Shown piece by piece: positions 15,343 to 23,465 of a stretch of DNA of 52,096 nt (position 1 is its first letter; the number at the start of each line of letters is the position of its first letter). This DNA is from Acinetobacter haemolyticus CIP 64.3 = MTCC 9819 (lineage in GTDB: Bacteria > Pseudomonadota > Gammaproteobacteria > Pseudomonadales > Moraxellaceae). A model generated the notes under the pieces. It did no database searches, was not told where the DNA came from, and saw only the letters and a program-made list of their open reading frames with translations. A program made the translations under genes and the position numbers. The stretch covers positions 1 through 52,096 of the forward strand of contig NZ_KB849801.1 in assembly GCF_000369065.1 (NCBI RefSeq). The letters are read 5' to 3'.

Positions 15343-16179
15343 GTGAATGTAGATATTCCAGGCAAAGAAGAACTGAATCAATTAGAACAGCATCTCTATG
15401 CTCAGGCATTTTATTGCTTTGGTGTCGGAGCAGATCAGGAAATTTATACTGAGATTGAAAAGCGAGAGACTTTAGAAAAGTTAAGCAAAGGGGTGCAGGC
15501 TGTCAAATATGCAATATGTACCAATAGTATTCTATTAGCTGAAATGATGAATACAGTTCATCAGTTGCAAGAAGATATAGATAACACTATTCACTCTGAT
15601 CAAAATGTTGAAAGATTGAAACTATTATTTAATCAATATAGTGATGCTTTCAGTGAGTTATATGGATTACCCAGTGTTTTTATAGAACGAGTGAAGGGGA
15701 CAAAGGGAATCAATAAGCGTAAGTCTAATTATCTAAATCGGAAATATAAAATTTTTTACGATATCTTAAGACAGGAAGTTGAAGTACAGGGTAAGTTTAA
15801 AAATGCTAAACAGGCAGTTGAGCATGTGATAGATGAGGTCGAGCTTGCCTTTAAAGAATTTGATTATCACTATGCTTCAGAAAGAATAAATGAAATTAAG
15901 AAAAAAATTGAAGGTGAAGAGCAAGCACTTGAAAGGTTAAAAGTATCAAAGTCTCCAGCTTTTGCGATAAGGCCAAAATCAACTAAGAAACGAATTGAAA
16001 AGCTTAAGATAGATTTAGCAAAGTGGTCTGAAGCCTTACGAAAGGACGAATTGTATTCGGAATTTTCAGGTATCTTTTTGCTTAAGCCTATTAATTTTCT
16101 TGATAAAATATTAGCCAGAAACCTTAGAAAGCAGGAAATGCTTTATGCGCAAGTTGTAGAAAAAACATCCAAAACTTAA
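15343..16179 (+). CDS. Hypothetical protein, helical and coiled-coil-rich
   Basis: This 278-residue protein matches no family I recognise. It is rich in Lys, Glu and Leu. A likely coiled coil runs over about residues 185-235 (SERINEIKKKIEGEEQALERL and following), and a basic stretch KGINKRKSNYLNRKYK lies mid-protein. No membrane segment is clear. It starts with GTG at 15343 with only a weak ribosome-binding site (TTAGGTGA), so the start is uncertain. It stands alone between two minus-strand genes and may belong to the satellite-like region to its left. Confidence 0.6.
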   Translation: MNVDIPGKEELNQLEQHLYAQAFYCFGVGADQEIYTEIEKRETLEKLSKGVQAVKYAICTNSILLAEMMNTVHQLQEDIDNTIHSDQNVERLKLLFNQYSDAFSELYGLPSVFIERVKGTKGINKRKSNYLNRKYKIFYDILRQEVEVQGKFKNAKQAVEHVIDEVELAFKEFDYHYASERINEIKKKIEGEEQALERLKVSKSPAFAIRPKSTKKRIEKLKIDLAKWSEALRKDELYSEFSGIFLLKPINFLDKILARNLRKQEMLYAQVVEKTSKT

Positions 16180-16202
16180 ATTTGGTCTTTTGGATTTGAG
16201 TA

Positions 16203-16523
16203 TTATTCAAAATGACAAACATAATCTACGATTTCATTGGTTTGAATCTTGAACTGACTATTTGCAGGAATTTGAAAAGATTCACCAGATCTATAGATTT
16301 GCATATTTGGATTATCAGCAATTTGAACTGAGCATTGACCTGAAATGATTTCAATACGTTCAGCCCAATGCGTCTTAAAGGTGAGAGGTTCCTCGGATGG
16401 AAGAATGACACCTAAGGTCTTTTTGCTTCCATCTTTTAAAACAAGAATATGGCTGATGGATGCGCCATTAAAATGAACATTGGCTTTCTTTTTAATCGAA
16501 ACAAAATCGAATTGTTCAGGCAC
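16203..16523 (-). CDS. ppnP: Pyrimidine/purine nucleoside phosphorylase (PpnP, cupin fold)
   Basis: PpnP cleaves nucleosides with phosphate to a free base and ribose-1-phosphate. The 106-residue length and sequence fit the small YaiE/DUF1255 family: VHFNGASISHILVLKDGSKK, the central LGVILPSEEPLTFKTHWAERIEII with the family's P-x-E turn, then SGQCSVQI and a C-terminal VDYVCHF resembling the usual YLCRYL. It is the one apparently ordinary metabolic gene inside the mobile half, and its position may mark a stretch of original chromosome. The ATG start at 16523 has a plausible AGGAAT upstream. Confidence 0.88.
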   Translation of the reverse strand: MPEQFDFVSIKKKANVHFNGASISHILVLKDGSKKTLGVILPSEEPLTFKTHWAERIEIISGQCSVQIADNPNMQIYRSGESFQIPANSQFKIQTNEIVDYVCHFE

Positions 16524-16712
16524 AGTGCTATTCCTAATTTTTATAATGGACTGGAATCAATATTAATGAATTGTCGTAACACAATTCAATATTTTTAACG
16601 TTGGGTAAATCTTGTTCCATCAATGCCAATGATCATTGTCTATCTGGCATGTAATCGTTCATCTATTCCTAAACGTATTGACACCATCTATCTCGTTGAT
16701 TATGCTTTGCTT

Positions 16713-16911
16713 GCTGGCCACATTGCCAGCCGGTTTTGACGGACCGTTTCTCAGAGCATTAAAAGATTTTTCTTTTAGTGTTTAGCCCCTCGTGCCCCCC
16801 TCTAAGGTGGAACGGGAGGGGGGACACCCTTTGGGTGTGCTGGCCTCTGAGACCAGTCCGTCAACCCCTCTTTCGTTCTGCCACCATAAATTCTCAAATG
16901 CTTTGGCAGAA
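16713..16911 (+). ncRNA. Candidate structured RNA with a two-stem closing helix and several hairpins
   Basis: Six possible stems fit in 200 bases. A 5' hairpin pairs GCTGGC (16713-16718) with GCCAGC (16725-16730). A closing helix pairs TTGACGGAC (16736-16744) with GTCCGTCAA (16856-16864), and a second helix pairs TCTCAGAG (16749-16756) with CTCTGAGA (16845-16852). These enclose three hairpins: TAAAAGA/TCTTTTA (16760-16777), CCCCCCTC/GAGGGGGG (16795-16823) and ACACCC/GGGTGT (16824-16838). A 3' hairpin pairs TTCTGCCA (16876-16883) with TGGCAGAA (16904-16911). No protein-coding frame explains the region. It ends 12 bases before a ribosome-binding site (AAGGAG). The strand is inferred from the downstream genes. 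It may be a leader RNA, a free small RNA, or DNA hairpins of an origin or transfer site. Confidence 0.55.
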
Positions 16912-16935
16912 TTCCGATAGATCAAGGAGTTTGCT

Positions 16936-17031
16936 ATGCGCACTATTGTCTTTTTATTACTCCCTCACTTCATTTAAGTGTTGCTGGTGTTTTGTGCTCT
17001 GCACGATATAGCGACGAAAAAAATTAAATAA
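16936..17031 (+). CDS. Very short hydrophobic ORF pair (or one small membrane peptide broken by a stop)
   Basis: An AAGGAG ribosome-binding site at 16924-16929 precedes ATG at 16936, which reads MRTIVFLLLPHFI and TAA. The next codon is GTG, and the same frame continues VLLVFCALHDIATKKIK to TAA at 17029-17031. Without the internal stop this would be a 31-residue single-span peptide with a basic tail, like many small membrane proteins. It lies between the structured region and the first lipoprotein gene. A leader peptide, a remnant or chance are all possible. Confidence 0.3.
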
Positions 17032-17056
17032 AAACTTAAATTGACGTGAGGTGATC

Positions 17057-18088
17057 ATGATTCATGGCCGTATTTTAACGACATGTTTACTGCTGCCTTT
17101 GTGTATCAGTGCATGCTCAAAACAAGATTCCACGCTTTATATACCTGATAAAGAAGATCAATTATCACAGCGTATAGATCCAATGGCTAATCCAAGGCCA
17201 GTTGTTATTGCTGGGCAAAAGATCACAACTTTATATTTAGATAAAACGAGTGATGAAAGTTTTTTACGAGATTTTCAAAACTATATTGTTGATACCAAGG
17301 GTGCAAAAAAGACATTTCTTGCTTTAAGACAGCAATTAAAACTCCGCCCTGACCAACTCCTTCTATTTGGGGTACGCAAAAAAGATCACACTGAAATTCC
17401 TATAGTCGATCTGACCAGTCCTGATTTGTTTAGTCGAGCGAATAGCTTGGCTATTCAGCATTTGGCTTTACTTAAAGCTAGTTCTATTCCAGATAAAGAT
17501 CCCTATGAAACAACAGATACTTACCAACAGCGTATCAAAGCTAAACAGCAGCAAACTGAAAAGCTGACAGCAAAAGCCAATATCGATTTGGGGCGTATTG
17601 AAGATGCTTTGAACTTTAGCAATCGCTGGATTGAGATTCCTGATTATTTCGACCAATTGAATCGAATTGATTACGATGCTGATCAAGCGTTACTAACCAT
17701 CCAGACGACAGCACCTGTGGTTCATGAAGATGATTTGAGAATGGTGTCAGAGGATGCACTTATCAGGTTGGTACGCTTTCAAGTTAAAGCATCAGCAGAA
17801 CAAGCTAAAAGCTTAATTAGCGTATGGGATAGTCGAGCACAAGCATCAGTTTATATGGCTTTTGTATTGGATTACCAACCTCAGGGATTAGCGATCAGCC
17901 GCGTTGTACTGATGGAATATCTGGGGATGGATCAACAGTTCCGAGTGATTGAACAACTAAAACCTCAACAGATTTATGTTCAGAAAGTAAGACCAGATTT
18001 AACATTGGTCCAACAACAGGTGATTCCACTCCAACAGATCATACCATTCCAATTTGGAATATCCTCACATGCTGAGACTCAAGGATAG
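17057..18088 (+). CDS. Predicted lipoprotein of unknown function
   Basis: This protein of about 343 residues has a lipoprotein signal: ILTTCLLLPLCISAC, with lipobox I-S-A-C and Cys near residue 20. The mature part is soluble and Gln/Lys-rich, including a helical segment TYQQRIKAKQQQTEKLTAKA. I recognise no domain. The ATG at 17057 is preferred over the GTG at 17051 because GAGGTG then sits 6-8 bp upstream. It opens a plus-strand run of small exported proteins (17-21 kb) that precede DUF932 and YqaJ genes, as in integrative elements. A cell-envelope role in that element is inferred from context only. Confidence 0.7.
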   Translation: MIHGRILTTCLLLPLCISACSKQDSTLYIPDKEDQLSQRIDPMANPRPVVIAGQKITTLYLDKTSDESFLRDFQNYIVDTKGAKKTFLALRQQLKLRPDQLLLFGVRKKDHTEIPIVDLTSPDLFSRANSLAIQHLALLKASSIPDKDPYETTDTYQQRIKAKQQQTEKLTAKANIDLGRIEDALNFSNRWIEIPDYFDQLNRIDYDADQALLTIQTTAPVVHEDDLRMVSEDALIRLVRFQVKASAEQAKSLISVWDSRAQASVYMAFVLDYQPQGLAISRVVLMEYLGMDQQFRVIEQLKPQQIYVQKVRPDLTLVQQQVIPLQQIIPFQFGISSHAETQG

Positions 18089-18092
18089 CGCC

Positions 18093-18428
18093 ATGAAAAT
18101 GAATTTTTCCTTAATCAGTTTGATGTTGACTGCAATGATTTGTTCAGGGTGTGGTTTATCTGGAGAGCAGATTGTCCAGCCCAAAGCTAATGATGTTTTG
18201 CAGGCATTAAGACAGCAAGATGAATCTGTTGTGCAAATTCAATTAAAGCAATGTCAGCGTTCCAATGTTTATGAGGGGCAAGAGAGGGCACATCCTTATT
18301 TTGATTTATATCGCTGTACACTCAGGGTTGAACGCTATGACCTGCTTCTCAACCAAAGTTTTATAAAAGATGAAATATATATATTGAATTTAACGACATC
18401 AAATGGCTGGACTATAGGCTCAGGCTGA
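18093..18428 (+). CDS. Small predicted lipoprotein
   Basis: This 111-residue protein begins MKMNFSLISLMLTAMICSGC, a lipoprotein signal with the Cys at the lipobox. The mature part has further cysteines (KQCQRSN and LYRCTL). The ATG at 18093 has AAGGA about 8 bp upstream and follows the previous gene's stop by 4 bp, so the two are probably co-transcribed. The family is not recognised. Confidence 0.7.
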   Translation: MKMNFSLISLMLTAMICSGCGLSGEQIVQPKANDVLQALRQQDESVVQIQLKQCQRSNVYEGQERAHPYFDLYRCTLRVERYDLLLNQSFIKDEIYILNLTTSNGWTIGSG

Positions 18429-18550
18429 GGTCTTTTTGATTGATTTCCTGAAAGCAAAATTGAATATAAAGAAAATTCAAATACACATTACCTCAATGAA
18501 GCCATATCCAAAGATGGACTGGCGAGCATACGTATTGATAAGAGGATGAG

Positions 18551-18808
18551 ATGGGATTAACACGATTATTTTTATTATTTGGCTGTGCCTTACTGACAGC
18601 CTGTAGCAGTTCATTTGAATCCGAGTTTAAGGATGGTTGCCGAAATTGGGGAGCCAATCGCAGTTTCTGTTCCTGTAGCTATGACAAGGTAGAGCAGTAC
18701 TACGGCGCAGATCGTTTGGAACAGATTAAAGAGCCGTGGCAATTCCCTGAAGACTGGGAGAATAAAGTCCAACAAGCCGGCATGGCCTGTATGTCCAAAT
18801 TGAAATAG
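18551..18808 (+). CDS. Small Cys-rich predicted lipoprotein
   Basis: This 85-residue protein has the signal LFLLFGCALLTACSS, where LTAC is a clear lipobox. The mature part has a CRNWGANRSFCSCSYDKVEQYY motif and a late Cys, a pattern also seen in small Acinetobacter lipoproteins annotated only as hypothetical. GAGGATGAG precedes the ATG. The gap 18429-18550 shows no gene. Confidence 0.7.
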   Translation: MGLTRLFLLFGCALLTACSSSFESEFKDGCRNWGANRSFCSCSYDKVEQYYGADRLEQIKEPWQFPEDWENKVQQAGMACMSKLK

Positions 18809-18820
18809 GGAGGACTGACC

Positions 18821-18970
18821 ATGAAGAATTTTCTCATTACTTACCTCCTGATCATGTTGGGCTACTGGGTGAAGCTGATCTGGAGTTTTCCTGCGGGCTA
18901 TTCCAAAGCCTATCTGCTCGGTCGCGCCTTTGTGTGGCCCTTTGCCTTTCTAGAGTGGCTGTTCTCTTAA
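18821..18970 (+). CDS. Small membrane protein of 49 residues
   Basis: A strong ribosome-binding site (AGGGAGGA) precedes ATG at 18821. The product MKNFLITYLLIMLGYWVKLIW... to ...FVWPFAFLEWLFS is short, hydrophobic and aromatic, with one or two membrane spans. It starts 12 bp after the preceding lipoprotein gene. Spacing and ribosome-binding site support a real gene; its function is unknown. Confidence 0.6.
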   Translation: MKNFLITYLLIMLGYWVKLIWSFPAGYSKAYLLGRAFVWPFAFLEWLFS

Positions 18971-19031
18971 CAACTTTAAGTGGCATGCCTTTGAGATGCA
19001 ATAACAGAAAAAAATTAAACAGGTCAGATAT

Positions 19032-19529
19032 ATGAAAAAAAGATTGATTTACTTCAGCGCTTTAGCGCTGGGATACAGTTCATGGAGCCATGCAGCGCCT
19101 TCTTATGGATTGGGTTCAGCTGAAACCATGGCGCACTTAGTCAATGTACAGAAAGGCAGTGGTTATTCAAGTATTTGTACCTACCGCTCTGCAACACGCC
19201 ATTATGGTGTACATCAGATTCAAGCCTCAATGTCCAATGGTTGTGAACAACAGCTTGCTTATACCGCAACGTGGGAAGGGGGCGGCGTGTTAAGAGTATT
19301 CGGCACAAGTAACAGTTTAATTGTTCGACGAGTCGGCTACCGTGCACCTGCCAAAGCATCACAGGCAGCACCAGCCCCAGTAAGTAAATACAAACGCTTA
19401 TGTGATAACCCGAATGTCTCCGAAAGCTTTAACCAACAAACAGGTGAAACCACCAACTGCCGAACAGGTGAGGTCACGATTGACCCATACATCAAAGCAA
19501 TCAAAGAACAAGGCCTATGGCCATATTAA
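19032..19529 (+). CDS. Predicted secreted protein, unknown function
   Basis: This 165-residue protein has a Sec signal MKKRLIYFSALALGYSSWSHAA with an AxA-like cleavage site. The mature protein has four cysteines (SICTYRS, SNGCEQQ, KRLCDNP, TTNCRTG), suggesting two disulfides. The C-terminal part NQQTGETTNCRTGEVTI resembles NRQTGQATAIEFYPC in the gene two positions on, hinting at a shared short domain. AACAGGTC precedes the start. It belongs to the same plus-strand set. Confidence 0.65.
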   Translation: MKKRLIYFSALALGYSSWSHAAPSYGLGSAETMAHLVNVQKGSGYSSICTYRSATRHYGVHQIQASMSNGCEQQLAYTATWEGGGVLRVFGTSNSLIVRRVGYRAPAKASQAAPAPVSKYKRLCDNPNVSESFNQQTGETTNCRTGEVTIDPYIKAIKEQGLWPY

Positions 19530-19544
19530 ATAGGGGGAAAACAT

Positions 19545-20159
19545 ATGCAAAAGCTCAAACCCGCCAGCCTTGTGGCACTGATCATTGGTATTGTCATCGT
19601 TGTTGTAGGGGCTTATCTATTGAATCAGCACCAACAACGACAAACAGACCTACAGTTAGCCCAACTGGCATTAGAACAATCCAAAGTCCAAAACCAAACA
19701 ACGGACATCGCTCAAGCCGCATCTGAACCAATTGAGCACGGGCTCTCAGGTATTGAAGGCTTAACTGAAGATCGTGCCAACCAAACAGCGCATTTAGAGG
19801 TCAGTCCTGATGATGTTGCGGGTGCATTAGAGGCAGTCGCACAAGCCAAAGCGACCACACAGAGCAAAAAGAAAGTCACTTCAGGATTGATCGCCTACGG
19901 TGATTTGCCCAATGCCTTACAGGAACAACTCCATTGGTTGAATCTAAAAATGATGGAACAGTTTGCAGCCCAGTTTAATACCCGTATTGGTGTCGTGGGT
20001 ACAGATGAAGGACAGGCTTTTATTATCAATGAACAAACTCCCGACATCATCTATGAAAACAACTTCTATTTAGAGAATGGCACCTGCCGTAAAGCAGAAG
20101 CAGGCTTTAACCGTCAAACAGGACAAGCCACAGCCATTGAATTCTACCCATGTTCCTAG
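19545..20159 (+). CDS. Predicted single-span membrane protein
   Basis: This 204-residue protein has an N-terminal anchor SLVALIIGIVIVVVGAYLL, then a Gln-rich linker (QHQQRQTDLQLAQLALEQ), an acidic/Ala-rich region and a compact C-terminal domain ending NRQTGQATAIEFYPCS. It most likely faces the periplasm. It begins 16 bp after the previous gene, preceded by AGGGGGAA. The family is not recognised. Confidence 0.65.
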   Translation: MQKLKPASLVALIIGIVIVVVGAYLLNQHQQRQTDLQLAQLALEQSKVQNQTTDIAQAASEPIEHGLSGIEGLTEDRANQTAHLEVSPDDVAGALEAVAQAKATTQSKKKVTSGLIAYGDLPNALQEQLHWLNLKMMEQFAAQFNTRIGVVGTDEGQAFIINEQTPDIIYENNFYLENGTCRKAEAGFNRQTGQATAIEFYPCS

Positions 20160-20233
20160 TCTCAGGCATACAGATATAGACATGGCGTAACCCTTTTGAA
20201 GGTTCACCTATTTAAAAATACAGGAATATTGAT

Positions 20234-20569
20234 ATGAATAAATTAAGCCTTATCCTAACAGCATGCGTAATCTCAGCTGTCTCAAATGTTGCAATGGCAA
20301 AGACCGAACAGATCACCTTAAAAAAGGATATTGGATTTGGTGAAGAGGCAGTCATTTTTAGCACAACGCAGGGTGAAGTGATTTTTAACTATTTTGCCTT
20401 TCCAGATCATGTTGCCAAACAGATTAAACCGTATAAGAAAGGGCAATGTTTGGAAATCCAGTCCAAGTATGGTTTCTTTAAAGATACAGGTGATGGAAGC
20501 TATATCCAAAGCATCCGCCCATGTAACAAGAAAACCCAAGTCAGCACCACAACCAAAGTCAATCGTTAA
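20234..20569 (+). CDS. Small predicted secreted protein
   Basis: This 111-residue protein has the signal sequence MNKLSLILTACVISAVSNVAMA followed by KTEQ. The mature part has two Cys (KGQCLEIQS and IRPCNKK). CAGGAAT lies before the start. It is followed by a good terminator at 20604-20632, which may close the exported-protein operon. Confidence 0.65.
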   Translation: MNKLSLILTACVISAVSNVAMAKTEQITLKKDIGFGEEAVIFSTTQGEVIFNYFAFPDHVAKQIKPYKKGQCLEIQSKYGFFKDTGDGSYIQSIRPCNKKTQVSTTTKVNR

Positions 20570-20603
20570 CCAAGCCCAAATTCAAACTACAAAAACCTTA
20601 AAA

Positions 20604-20632
20604 AACCACGAGCTCATGCTCGTGGTTTTTTT
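20604..20632 (+). terminator. Rho-independent terminator
   Basis: AACCACGAGC, loop TCAT, GCTCGTGGTT followed by seven T. The 10-bp stem is perfect. Confidence 0.85.
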
Positions 20633-20676
20633 ATGCCTGTTTCCCAATTTCTGAATACCCCAACAAGGAGCACGCC

Positions 20677-20967
20677 ATGCAGCAATGCCCCTATTGCCAT
20701 TCACCGCATGTGCAATTACTACGGCGCAGCCAACACACCCAGTCCCGAAGCAAAATTTCATTTTCCTCCTGTTCACCGATGTCACTGGCAGCGGTGGGCA
20801 TGCAAATCTCAAAACGCTTAGGAATCAATCCACTGGTGGGCGGCTTTATTGGATTGGCAGCAGGTGGAATGTTTCTGCTCTATATCCAGCAACAGGACAA
20901 TCTGGTCACCTTGCATTACCAGTGCGAGCAATGCCTGGAACACTTTGAAATTCAACAGCCTGAATAG
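20677..20967 (+). CDS. Zinc-ribbon and single-span membrane protein
   Basis: This 96-residue protein begins QQCPYCHSPHVQ and ends YQCEQCLEHFE: two CxxC pairs that likely form one zinc ribbon around a central hydrophobic segment (LVGGFIGLAAGGMFLLYI). The ATG at 20677 follows AAGGAG. It is 26 bp upstream of the DUF932 gene and is likely co-expressed with it. Function is unknown. Confidence 0.65.
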   Translation: MQQCPYCHSPHVQLLRRSQHTQSRSKISFSSCSPMSLAAVGMQISKRLGINPLVGGFIGLAAGGMFLLYIQQQDNLVTLHYQCEQCLEHFEIQQPE

Positions 20968-20993
20968 GTTAATCTACTTAAAAGGAAAACATT

Positions 20994-22034
20994 ATGGCAC
21001 ATCAACTAGAACAAATGGCTTATGTTGGTCAAACCCCTTGGCATGGTTTAGGCAATCAACTGACTCCAAGCCAACCGATTGAAGTTTGGGCACAACAGGC
21101 AGGTATGGACTGGCAGATTGAATCCTCGGATGTGCGCTATATGGCACAAAACCCACGAGGACAAAACATCATTCTACCGTTTGAGGAACAACGGGTACTT
21201 TATCGATCTGATACCCATGCACCGTTATCGGTGGTGAGTCAACGCTTTCAGGAAGTGCAACCCAAACAGATTTTAGAATTCTACCGAGACTTAAGCGAAC
21301 AATCGGGTTTTGAGCTAGAAACTGCTGGGGTGTTGAAAGGGGGCAAGAAGTTCTGGGCCTTGGCTAGAACAGGACAAAGCGCTGCTTTAAAAGGTAGGGA
21401 TGTCAGTAATGGCTATATTTTATTGGCAACCGCTTGTGATGGAACATTGGCAACAACAGCACAATTCACATCAATCCGTGTGGTATGTAATAACACCTTA
21501 GCGATTGCCCTAAAAGGACAACAAGGCAGTGCAGGTGTGGTCAAAGTTCCACACAGTACCAAGTTCGATGCCGAGAAAGTCAAACAACAACTGGGCATTT
21601 CTGTTCGGGCATGGGATGAACACATGTATGAAATGAAACAACTGAGTCAGCGCAAAGTCACGCAACAAGAAGCCGCAGCTTATTTCGATGCGGTATTTAA
21701 CAACACGAATCTCAGCAGTGCTGAACAGGATGATCGCTTGATTCAGTATTACCGTAATGCTGCTATGCCTAATTCATTCCGATCAGACAATAAAACCGAA
21801 CCGAATGGACGTGCCATGTCTAAAGTGATGACCATGTTTAACGGACATGGACGAGGGGCAGAACTCAGCTCAGCCAAAGATACGGCTTATGGATTACTGT
21901 GCTCAATTACAGAATTTGTGGATCACGAGCGTCGTGCTATGAGTACCGACCATCGACTGGATTCCGCATGGTTCGGGGCAGGGGCTTCGATTAAACAACG
22001 AGGACTAGAACAGGCACTCAGAATGGTGGTGTAA
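20994..22034 (+). CDS. DUF932 family (phage/plasmid-like) protein
   Basis: This 346-residue protein starts near AYVGQTPWHGLGNQL, the hallmark opening of the DUF932 / phage-plasmid-like TIGR03299 family. YRSDTHAPLSVVSQRFQEVQ and SIRVVCNNTLAIAL follow, also typical. Members are found on phages, plasmids and integrative elements next to recombination genes. The molecular function is not established; a link to DNA replication or recombination is only contextual. AAAGGAAAA lies before the ATG, and a terminator follows at 22128-22155. Confidence 0.85.
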   Translation: MAHQLEQMAYVGQTPWHGLGNQLTPSQPIEVWAQQAGMDWQIESSDVRYMAQNPRGQNIILPFEEQRVLYRSDTHAPLSVVSQRFQEVQPKQILEFYRDLSEQSGFELETAGVLKGGKKFWALARTGQSAALKGRDVSNGYILLATACDGTLATTAQFTSIRVVCNNTLAIALKGQQGSAGVVKVPHSTKFDAEKVKQQLGISVRAWDEHMYEMKQLSQRKVTQQEAAAYFDAVFNNTNLSSAEQDDRLIQYYRNAAMPNSFRSDNKTEPNGRAMSKVMTMFNGHGRGAELSSAKDTAYGLLCSITEFVDHERRAMSTDHRLDSAWFGAGASIKQRGLEQALRMVV

Positions 22035-22127
22035 CACTTAACCCTAAAGATTGAATTTCAGCTTCATTTAAGCTTAGTCAATTAGCCTAAGTAGCATCAA
22101 GATCACTGATCTAACTGAACACCCTTC

Positions 22128-22155
22128 GCCACATTCCTCAGATGTGGCTTTTTTT
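22128..22155 (+). terminator. Rho-independent terminator after the DUF932 gene
   Basis: GCCACAT, loop TCCTCAG, ATGTGGC followed by a T-run. Confidence 0.75.
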
Positions 22156-22213
22156 ATGCCTGAAATTCAATTTTTACACCTCAACACTTCAATAAAAATA
22201 GGATAACCATGCA

Positions 22214-23335
22214 ATGAACAGTAATAGCCAAATACAGTACAGTTTAAACAATCCGCCTTTACAAGCGTATTCCCCCAATCTCAACTCACCAACCACAACC
22301 CAAACCGTAGAGGTGGGAACTCGGAGTAAACGTACCCCAAAAAAGACCAAAGGTCTCGCTTCAGCCAAACGCTTTGCCAATACCAAGCAGATGAGCTATC
22401 AACAATGGCAAGAACTCAGAAAACAGGGCATTGGTAGTAGTGATGCAGCGACCGCCTGTGGACTGAATCCCTATATGTCGATGCTAGAGTTGTGGATGAT
22501 TAAAACAGGACGTATGCAACAAAGCATCGAAGATGAAAGTACAGGTTACGCACCTTTATACTGGGGCAAACAACTTGAACCGTTGATTGCTGAATACTAC
22601 AGCATGCATACCAACCATAAAGTCCGTCGGGTCAATGCCATCTTGCAGCATCCAGACGAAGACAAACAGTTTATGTTGGCAAATCTCGATTATGCCGTGG
22701 TCGGCAATGACGAAGTGCAAATCTTGGAGTGTAAAAGCGTTGGAGAATATGGCTCTAAGCTATGGCGGGAGGGTGTCCCACTGTATGTACTGTGCCAAGT
22801 CCAGCATCAACTGGCAGTGACAGGCAAACAAGCCGCACATATCTGTGCCTTGATCTGTGGACATGAAACCCGAATCTATAAAGTCAGTCGAAATGAAACC
22901 GTGATTCAACACATCATCAATGCCGAACGTCACTTCTGGCAATGTGTTGAAACGGGTATTCCACCGAGTGTCGATGCTTCAGAATCCGCTGCCAAAGCTT
23001 TAAAACAACTCTACCCTGAACATATTCCACTGTCGGTTGAAGACCTGACCCAAAATGAACAAGCCAACTACTTATTTAGACAATTACTGCAAGAGCGACA
23101 CAAAGTAGAGCAACACCAGCAATACTTTGATGAACTAAAACATCAACTGCAAATGATGATGAAAGATGCAGAACGTGCAGTGTTTATTGATGGATCGGTG
23201 ACGTGGAAGAAGTCACAAGACTCCACCACATTAAATAGTAAAGCCTTACTCAAACAACACCCTGAATATCTACAGCAGTTCCCACAAATTAAAGTGGGGG
23301 CACGAAGATTTCAGATTTATCTGAATGGTGGGTAA
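22214..23335 (+). CDS. YqaJ-family viral recombinase / lambda-exonuclease-like nuclease
   Basis: This 373-residue protein has a YqaJ PD-(D/E)xK domain. After an N-terminal low-complexity extension comes RKQGIGSSDAATACGLNPYMSMLELW, the family's opening motif, then YWGKQLEPLIAEYY, the metal-binding Asp in LANLDYAVVG and the catalytic ECK in VQILECKS. VQHQLAVTGKQAAHICALICG follows. It should be a 5'-3' exonuclease for single-strand annealing recombination. No annealase of the RecT/Bet type is in the window. The terminators on both sides suggest its own transcript, which would also serve homologous integration of its element. Confidence 0.85.
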   Translation: MNSNSQIQYSLNNPPLQAYSPNLNSPTTTQTVEVGTRSKRTPKKTKGLASAKRFANTKQMSYQQWQELRKQGIGSSDAATACGLNPYMSMLELWMIKTGRMQQSIEDESTGYAPLYWGKQLEPLIAEYYSMHTNHKVRRVNAILQHPDEDKQFMLANLDYAVVGNDEVQILECKSVGEYGSKLWREGVPLYVLCQVQHQLAVTGKQAAHICALICGHETRIYKVSRNETVIQHIINAERHFWQCVETGIPPSVDASESAAKALKQLYPEHIPLSVEDLTQNEQANYLFRQLLQERHKVEQHQQYFDELKHQLQMMMKDAERAVFIDGSVTWKKSQDSTTLNSKALLKQHPEYLQQFPQIKVGARRFQIYLNGG

Positions 23336-23392
23336 AGCAGACATCCTGAACATCCATCCATATCAACTCAATCAACAAAGAAATCTATCGAT

Positions 23393-23422
23393 CCCATACC
23401 CAAATAGGTGTGGGATTTTTTT
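23393..23422 (+). terminator. Rho-independent terminator after the YqaJ gene
   Basis: CCCATACC, loop CAAATA, GGTGTGGG, then A and seven T. One G-T mismatch interrupts the stem. Confidence 0.75.
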
Positions 23423-23465
23423 ATGCATCAAATTTTATTTATACATCTATATTGAGGACATCACC

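Noticed and set aside
16778..17011. 77-codon frame over the structured region
   Set aside because: It has no ribosome-binding site, an improbable Trp/Arg/Pro-rich composition, and is better explained by paired GC-rich hairpin arms.
23325..23465. N-terminal extension of the Gp3-like protein from 23325
   Set aside because: It would cross a clear rho-independent terminator and overlap the YqaJ gene's end; the ATG at 23466 has GAGG in front and gives a normal family start.
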